This document shows, in pieces, positions 58,144-64,000 of a stretch of DNA of 64,000 nt; positions within the stretch are counted from its first letter, which is position 1, and every line of letters begins with the position of its first letter. The translations under genes were made by a program, and so were the position numbers. A model generated the notes under the pieces. The model did not search any database and was not told the origin of the DNA. It worked only from the letters and a program-made list of their open reading frames with translations. The DNA is from Acidobacteriota bacterium (GTDB lineage Bacteria > Acidobacteriota > Blastocatellia > Pyrinomonadales > Pyrinomonadaceae): NCBI GenBank assembly GCA_016715115.1, contig JADKBM010000013.1, positions 531,836-595,835 on the forward strand, in the 5' to 3' direction.

Positions 58144-58397
58144 GAGCGCGGGCATCCCTGCCCGCGCGCGAAGATCAGCCTTCCAGATTCAACCCAAACT
58201 GCGCTTGAAGATTTCGATTACCGATTCTTGACGGCCTTGCGGACCGCTTGGCTTTGCGTTGTTTGCGTTCTCCGCGCGGGAAAATGGATGTTCGGTGAGG
58301 GCGAGCCGGTTCCTCGCGCAAAGTCCGCCAAGATCGCAACGACGGGAAGTCTCAAAATTCGCCTCGATTGCTCAATCCCGGTTAAAAACACGACAAT

Positions 58398-58919
58398 TCA
58401 GTCGCGATTCCTCTGGGGAACGGCCATCTTCCCCATTTCGAAGTCGCGCGAAGGAACCGGCGTTCCCTGGACCGCGATGTTTCCCATCAAGGGTTCGTGC
58501 GGCCTCGGTTCGACACGCTGGTTCGAATTCGTGCTGATCGCGATCGCGCCGACCTCCTGCGAACGTTTTGGCGCGTTGAACATAAAGACGATGCCGATCG
58601 CGCTGAAGAAACTGACGATCAGCGAAACGAAGGCGGTCGCGATGATCTTCGAGCGATTCTTCACGCGCGCCCAGCCGACCGGGCAGTCTTTGGTCATCAC
58701 GCTACCGTCGGCCCTGCGGTAGAAACGGACGCAGAGACGGCCCTCGAGCGTCGCGAGCATCGACTCCGCGTCTTCGCGCGTCATCCCCGAGAGATTATAG
58801 ACGTTCATTTCGCACGCCCCGCAAAACCGCTGGCGGTCGTTGCCGATCATTGCATTCCAATCCTGCGAGCACGGACTCGCGATCTTCAGATTCTCCAGCG
58901 GACTCGTAAATTTCTGCAT
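58398..58919 (-). CDS. Cysteine-containing membrane-anchored hypothetical protein
   Basis: 173 residues. The N-terminal domain NDRQRFCGACEMNVYNLSGM and RLCVRFYRRADGSVMTKDCP has a pattern of four or five Cys (SPCSQDW, FCGAC, LCV, KDCP) that could bind a metal or cluster. One membrane helix follows (IIATAFVSLIVSFFSAIGIV) and then a Pro-rich outer tail. The FCGAC domain is widespread in bacteria as a small domain of unknown function, with the Cys domain facing the cytoplasm. AAGGAG lies 7 bases before the ATG. Confidence 0.7.
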   Translation of the reverse strand: MQKFTSPLENLKIASPCSQDWNAMIGNDRQRFCGACEMNVYNLSGMTREDAESMLATLEGRLCVRFYRRADGSVMTKDCPVGWARVKNRSKIIATAFVSLIVSFFSAIGIVFMFNAPKRSQEVGAIAISTNSNQRVEPRPHEPLMGNIAVQGTPVPSRDFEMGKMAVPQRNRD

Positions 58920-59351
58920 TCGAACACTCCTTAGGCAATCGCCTGATGGTGGAAAGAACGCGCCGGCAATTGATTTCTTGCAGAAATTTCGAGTGACCCG
59001 GGTTTTTTTCGATCACGGTGATTTGGCCCCCAATTCGGGGCGTTCAACCAATCCCGTCCAAAATGTTTTTGATTCAAGAATCAAGATTCAGGAACGGTGC
59101 CGATGCCGGGTCTCATAGATCCGGATCGGCAATGGCAGTGCAAAGGCGTCTTTTGCCGAGCCGACTGATTTGAGATGTGAGATCCCAAGGCGATTTCCGA
59201 GGACAAACCAAGCGCGACAATCGCCCAAGCGGCAAGGGTTTCGCTGTGTGCGGAGCAAAGTTTTTGGAAAAAATCCCCAGAAAAGCGGGGGCTTTTACGC
59301 AAAACATTATTCACATCAAGAACCATCTTCTTTTTTTTGAGGGGCAGAATC

Positions 59352-59537
59352 TTGGCACAAGACTTGCGCTTGAATCAATGTATGGATGCGGCGTCAAGCG
59401 CGTGGGAGGACTGTTTGGACCAGCGGCGCGCGGCGTTCAAGGAACGGATCGCCGCGTTGGACGCGTTCGGGAACTGCCCGGAGAACGCTCTGGCCCTGCA
59501 GGCCGAATACGATGCGATCGCGGCGAGGAAAGTGTAG
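59352..59537 (+). CDS. Putative small cysteine-containing protein
   Basis: About 61 residues from a TTG at 59352 with GAGGGG 7 bases upstream. The product, with NQCMDAASSAWEDCLDQRRA and GNCPENALALQAEY, has three Cys and is strongly helical. Composition and codon use look protein-like, but the start is not certain and no family is known to me. It is followed after 126 bp by the exported protein at 59664. The region 58920-59351 before it shows no gene; it holds one copy of a 28-bp dispersed motif at 59051-59078. Confidence 0.4.
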   Translation: MAQDLRLNQCMDAASSAWEDCLDQRRAAFKERIAALDAFGNCPENALALQAEYDAIAARKV

Positions 59538-59663
59538 AACGCCGATTGGAACGAATTTGAGATGGCAAGTAACCAAGTGACGATCCTGATGAACATTGCC
59601 AAGAGGGTCCAGTCCGCACACTTGGTTGCCGGGAACACGAAATCGGTTGACGGGAGGTCGAAA

Positions 59664-60659
59664 ATGACACGCACGAACTTTCTTATGATGTTTATCGTCA
59701 CTGTCTTGATGTCAACGCAATTGATTGCACAGGAACTTGACCAAGGCTATGTCAACGCGTTCGGATGGGGAGGAATCGCGGTCACCCAAGAAAAAGCGCC
59801 GGCGTTTGAGAAGTATGAAGCCAATCTGTACCGCTTCAAAGAAGGGAAATTCTTGATCACCGCCGCCAAGGGAGTAGATTTGCACTGCAGGTTTCTCTTA
59901 AAAGGTGGCAAGACCTACGGACAGCATCTTGCCGCTCTGAAGAAATCCACGGGAAACAAAGTTGCGACGCTGAAGAAGGAGTATGTGCGCACCCTGTTTT
60001 ACGTGTCTCACGATGAAGTCGGCACGCAGATTTACAGAGACTGGCCGGCCTCTATTAGCGACCTGCCGAAGTGGAAAGAGATCGGAGTAGACGAGACGGA
60101 TTTCGCGCCGGCGGCTGATTGGAACTCGAGCCGCTTTGTGCTTTCAGAACGAGAATCCGATTTCACTGCCCTCAGATCGTGGTTGGAGAAGGCGCGCCCG
60201 GGCTGGAAGATCTATATCGTGCATGTCGCAGGATACAGACGCGAGGCGACCGAGTTGAAGTACTATGACCAAGCCCAACTTCGCTATGTGATTCCGTTGG
60301 AATATGTCGACACTGAACCGCTCGCCGTCGCGACTGTGGAGGTGGAAAAATCGAACAACCCTTTGATGGCTTGGAGCTATAGGATCGACAAGATGCCAAC
60401 TGCGCAGACGGGTGGAAAGGATGGAGTTATGACCGTTATGAAGGATGGGCTCAAATCAACAACTTTTAAGTTCGGCATCAGGTATTCCTACCTTAACAAT
60501 GTCACCAAACTCCACAATTTCGATGTTCTATACGAGTATGAAGACGGCAAGGGCCTCGGCGGCTTTAATGCCAGCAATGTCCCGTCAATCGAGGCAGGCA
60601 TAGAAAGGACATTCTACGAGGCGATCAAGACGGCTCTCTTTTATGAGAAACTGCGCTGA
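59664..60659 (+). CDS. Exported hypothetical protein
   Basis: 331 residues from the ATG at 59664, with GGGAGG 6 bases upstream; it has a signal peptide (FLMMFIVTVLMSTQLIAQ). The mature part is a mixed soluble domain (FKEGKFLITAAKGVDLHCRF, KIYIVHVAGYRREATELKYY, AVATVEVEKSNNPLMAWSYR) with only one Cys. I do not recognise the family. No terminator is visible downstream; the gap that follows holds repeats and a MITE-like fragment. Confidence 0.65.
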   Translation: MTRTNFLMMFIVTVLMSTQLIAQELDQGYVNAFGWGGIAVTQEKAPAFEKYEANLYRFKEGKFLITAAKGVDLHCRFLLKGGKTYGQHLAALKKSTGNKVATLKKEYVRTLFYVSHDEVGTQIYRDWPASISDLPKWKEIGVDETDFAPAADWNSSRFVLSERESDFTALRSWLEKARPGWKIYIVHVAGYRREATELKYYDQAQLRYVIPLEYVDTEPLAVATVEVEKSNNPLMAWSYRIDKMPTAQTGGKDGVMTVMKDGLKSTTFKFGIRYSYLNNVTKLHNFDVLYEYEDGKGLGGFNASNVPSIEAGIERTFYEAIKTALFYEKLR

Positions 60660-60703
60660 GACGGACTGGAATTCAGCAGGAGCGCCGAACTGATCCATAA
60701 ACG

Positions 60704-60855
60704 GAGCGCGGGTTGCCAGTTTGCGAGCGTTTGAACGCGGGTGCTGTCGCAAGTTCGCGTGCTCCGTATGCTTGAAGAAGCGAATTCAGTAGTCAACGGC
60801 TTTTTTCCGACATTGCAGCGGCAGGTTCTTGAATCAAAAACGTTTGGGACGGGAT
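60704..60855 (-). mobile_element. MITE-like element, fragment (copy 3)
   Basis: In reverse orientation it matches the left end of copy 2: ATCCCGTCCCAAACG, CTTCTTCAAGC and GGAGCACGCGAACTTGCG appear in the same order. Only about 150 bp remain; the other end is missing. Confidence 0.7.
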
Positions 60856-61459
60856 TGAATTCCGGGATCCGGGAAACCTGCGATCTTCGAATCTCCGGAT
60901 CTCAAACACCGCAAATCCCAAATCTCAAAAACTCAACACTCGGATCAGAAACGTGAAATCGTTGAATGATCTGAGGCTGGGCCCATCTGTTCGGTTCCGC
61001 GCTTCCAGATCGGCGTTCGTCGATGGATCCGTGGGATAGGCCTCGGCATTCAGGGGCGATTGGTTCTCGGAACGCGGCAACGGCGAATCCCGGATAGTTT
61101 TACTCGCTGACGAGGCTTAAGTCATCTGTTCACGGTGTTTCCAAAGAACCATTCTGTCGCGATGGGCAACGCTGGTTATCTGAGATCTCAGGAACAGGGG
61201 CGTAATCGCAGTGTGGAGAGGATTTCCGTCCCCCAAGCGTTCCTCGCATAGGGTTGCGTTCGTTGAATGCAAACGGAGAAATCCGCGATGAGAATTCTGA
61301 AATCCCGATCGCGTAATCGGGTTCAAGAAAAGCGAATCTCAAACTAGAGTTTTGCTTTTCGAAATGATTCAATAACAGTCGGTCAGAGATTTCTATTCCG
61401 GCAGCGAAGACTCGCTCGGGCGGATTTGCGGCGTGGCCGTCTGGACATAAATCACACGC
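60856..61459. other. Non-coding stretch
   Basis: About 600 bp with a short heptad block (60903-60940, CAAATCCCAAATCTC) and otherwise unrecognised sequence. Frames on both strands, up to 195 codons on the minus strand, overlap the start of the AlbA-type gene and look like shadows. No RNA gene seen. Confidence 0.4.
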
Positions 61460-61468
61460 TTGTTTGAT

Positions 61469-62752
61469 ATGGCACGCAGAAGATTTCGCAATAGTCAGCG
61501 TTTTGAATCGCCCACCGAAAGATCGTTTCAGGAGTATATCCTCAACACTCCGGCGCCGATCACGACGCGTTCCGAACTGTTGCGCCTGATCCGCGGCGGT
61601 GAAGACACCTATCTCGAACTCAAAGTAAAATTGTCGAATCCCGAACGCATCGCGCAGGGCATCGTCGCGCTCGCCAATACCGACGGCGGGACGGTGATCT
61701 TCGGCGTCAGCGATCAACTCCGCGTCGAAGGCGTAAGCAACCCCGAAGGCGTTCAGGAAGAAATCGTCCGCATCTGCCGCGAAGAGATCGTGCCGCCCGT
61801 AATTCCTTTGATCGACGTCATTTCGTTCGACAACGGGCGCCGCGTGGTGGCGCTCGATATCGACGGCAAGCGCCGCCCGTACCGCACGCGCGACGGGCGC
61901 TACGTCCGGATCGGCGCCGAAAACGCGAGATCGGCCGCGACGAACTGTCGGGCTGGCTCGACGAACTCCGTCCGCTCGGTTACGAGAACATTCCGCTCAG
62001 CGGTTTTCCGGAAAGCGATTTCGACGACGCGCTCCTGTGGAGTTTCGCTGACGCGTTTGAGATCGACGCGCTTGGCCGAAATCAATATCAAACGGGCGAG
62101 TTTCTGAAAAAGGATTTGCTGATGGCGATCGGAAACACCGAAGAGTTCGTCCCGACGGTCGCCGCTGTTCTGCTGTTTGGCAAAAACGAACGGGTCATCG
62201 AAGCGATTCCGCGCTCACGCGTGGGTCGAACGCATTTCGGGCGCAAACGGCGACCGGCAAACGGTAGAAGAGGCCGAGATCGGCGGCAATTTGGCGCATA
62301 TTTTTGAAGAGGTCCTGCGTTTTGTTCGCCGCTACTGTGATCTCGCGAAAGCGAAGCCGACGAAAGGGGCGGGCAATGAATCTCCGGTCGAGGCTCGCCG
62401 TCGTTACCATCATTTCGCGATCGTCGAGGCGATCATTAATGCGCTGGTTCACCGTGATCTCGCGATCCGCGACGTGCCGACGCGTGTTTCGATCTTCGAT
62501 GAAGCCGTTGAGATCGCCAATCCGCGGCGGACGAACGGCTTTGTTCCGCCGGCCTCGCGCGCCATCCGGTATGTGATCACGCAACGGCTCAATCCGCAGA
62601 TCACGGCGGTCTTCACGATGCGCGAATACGGCACCCACGCCCCGCGCGGCGGATTGCCGATGATCCTCAGGGATTCACTTGAGTTTTCCGGCAAACGTGT
62701 CGAATTGACGACTTCGAACGATGAGTTCAAGCTGAAGATCTACGGGGCCTAA
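61469..62752 (+). pseudogene. Schlafen AlbA_2 / ATP-binding-domain protein, interrupted by two frameshifts
   Basis: The family signature ENTYLELK-like (GEDTYLELKVKLSNPERIAQGIVALANTDGG) and VIFGVSDQLRVEGV identify an AlbA_2 domain; the C-terminal part with HHFAIVEAIINALVHRDLAIRDVP, VEIANPRRTNG and MREYGTHAPRGGLPMIL is the ATPase-like half. The reading continues in frame 2 at 61469, in frame 1 from about 61920 (one base short in an A run at GCCGAAAACG), and again in frame 2 from about 62210 (one base extra in a GC-rich stretch). The two shifts cancel. Total about 428 codons. Either a pseudogene or two assembly errors. Confidence 0.8.
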
Positions 62753-62845
62753 AGCGGGAAAAGGGGACTGCTGTCTTGCAATACGGCCCGGCAAGAATTG
62801 CGGTTAGAGATTGAGTCAGCGCGAGCGATAGCACGGCCGTTTTTG

Positions 62846-62985
62846 GGATTTCGATTTTGGATTTCCGATCGGTCGGAAGTCGACACGCCGTTCGTCCGCT
62901 TTCGCATCAATACGCTGACTTGCGGTCACGCGTGAACGCGCAACTCCTGCGGGTTGGCGAGATCCAAAATCGGAAATCCAAAATG
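62846..62985. repeat. Heptad inverted pair
   Basis: GGGATTTCGATTTTGGATTT (about 62846) faces GATCCAAAATCGGAAATCCA (about 62961) across about 80 bp; the arms are reverse complements. Same family as the other arrays. Confidence 0.85.
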
Positions 62986-64000
62986 CGGTGTGCCGTCGCT
63001 CTGCGACTCGGGTTCGGGATCTGATCGCTTTCGCGGCTTACGCCGCACGGCTGACTCACCGCCGCCCGCGGCTGGTTGACCTGCAAAGTCCAGGTCTGGT
63101 TCGGCATTTCCGGTCGTGTTGTCTCTTCCGCCTCCGGGTGGTCAGGCGATGCAAGGGAATCGTATCTCTAGTCCGGACGATCGGATCCGCAATGCCGGCA
63201 ACCGTCATCCGCACCACGCGCGATATTGCCCGTGTTCTTGCTGGCGCTGACCGAGCCCGACTCAAGCTCGCCGTATTTGTTCAAGCTTCCAGACGCTGTT
63301 GTCGCTCACTCCGACGCTGATCCCGATCTCAGTCGCATTGCGCCACCGCTCGTTGAACACCGGCGTCTCCTAACGGTTACTCCCGAAGCTGTCACTTCTC
63401 TCCAGTTACTGCCTCTACCACGCTTTGCTTTTGCTTGCCTTTGGAACAAGAAAACTTTTTTTTTGTTTGTTGCGTTTTTAGTCGACCGAAGAAAAAAAGG
63501 AGGATGGCACCTGGATGGTGGCGTTTCTAATCGTCGCAGTCAAGGATCCACCAAAGTCAACACCGCCAATAGAACAACACCTTCCCGCCTTAACGGATCG
63601 TTATGACTCTCGGACTTCCGCTACCCATATCGGGTGGGTCAAAGCCAGATCTGATTCCGGGGCCTCGATTCTGTTTCCTTTGACCTCTGAACGATTCAGC
63701 TCCTTCGCCACGTTCTTCAAATCTTTGACCCCCAAAGCGGAACCTCGTCGAGGCTTGTTACCCGTGATTGCCTTCCAAGGGCAAGTGCGGGGTTCCGATC
63801 GGGCGAACCGATCTTGGTGCTTCTAAGGTAGAATTCGCTGAAGACCGTGACCATCCATCTACCGCTGAGTTCGGATTCGCTTAAATTGCCTGGCAGCCGG
63901 TAACCGCACGCCACAGGAGCTAACCAAAGTCACGGTCAGTGCCATACAGAACCTTAAGGTCACGTTCGATATTGGCTGATTCAAACGTAATGCTAGTTCT
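62986..64000. other. Right end of the window: no convincing gene
   Basis: About 1 kb. On the minus strand 63262-63360 codes for 32 residues that look like a helix-turn-helix fragment (ATEIGISVGVSDNSVWKL) preceded by GGAG and a GTG; it may be a remnant of a DNA-binding or transposase protein. Plus-strand frames of up to 126 codons exist but are not protein-like. Pairs of T and A runs near 63450 and 63490 could be hairpins. Probably decayed DNA. Confidence 0.35.

Noticed and set aside
63226..63606. Protein-coding gene near the right end
   Set aside because: 126 codons without a ribosome binding site, low-complexity segments and no recognisable motif; more likely decayed DNA.

Overview
The window is a bacterial chromosome segment of moderately high GC content. 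It reads like a member of Acidobacteriota, probably class Blastocatellia. The basis is two exported VWA-domain proteins of the type common in Acidobacteriota, many oxidoreductases with that flavour, an OmpA-like envelope protein, and intergenic space packed with short repeats. The taxon is an inference; no rRNA, tRNA or other marker gene is present.

Layout. 0-1.3 kb: tail of an unrecognised gene and a GntR-type regulator. 1.3-13.5 kb: a one-direction run of redox and detoxification genes (Rrf2 regulator, nitroreductase, flavin-binding protein, thioredoxin-like protein, DoxX, two MDR reductases, O-methyltransferase, glutathione peroxidase, two aldo/keto reductases, SDR, Old Yellow Enzyme, ketopantoate reductase). 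The same operator-like palindrome precedes the Rrf2 gene and the nitroreductase. 13.8-19.7 kb: an accessory block of small genes of unlike composition, read here as a cluster of integron gene cassettes with attC-like sites but no integrase in the window. 19.7-22.3 kb: MOSC protein, serine hydrolase, small conserved protein. 22.3-28.5 kb (minus strand): hybrid signalling cluster (membrane PAS histidine kinase, single-domain response regulator, REC-PAS-GGDEF-EAL protein) behind an outer-membrane-like protein. 29-33 kb: an MDR reductase, then orphan toxin-like domains and a TfoX-N protein. 33.5-47 kb: HMG-CoA reductase, Ycf48-like protein, KAS III-like enzyme, TetR regulator facing a fatty-acid-hydroxylase/CDGSH fusion plus aldehyde dehydrogenase, TldD/TldE pair, NhaA antiporter. 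47.5-60.7 kb: secreted VWA proteins, S9 and M61 peptidases, a two-lipoyl E2 acyltransferase, OmpA-like protein. 60.7-64 kb: mostly decayed DNA with a frameshifted AlbA-type protein.

The most striking property is the repeat landscape. At least a dozen arrays of 7-bp units sit between genes, often filling the whole gap from a stop codon to the next start codon, and frequently as inverted pairs that could fold into long hairpins. Two blocks lie in frame inside the linkers of the E2 gene. A second family is a non-autonomous element with long terminal inverted repeats (one full copy, one decayed copy, one fragment). A third set of short dispersed modules links 33 kb and 47 kb. No CRISPR array, prophage or recognisable transposase was seen.
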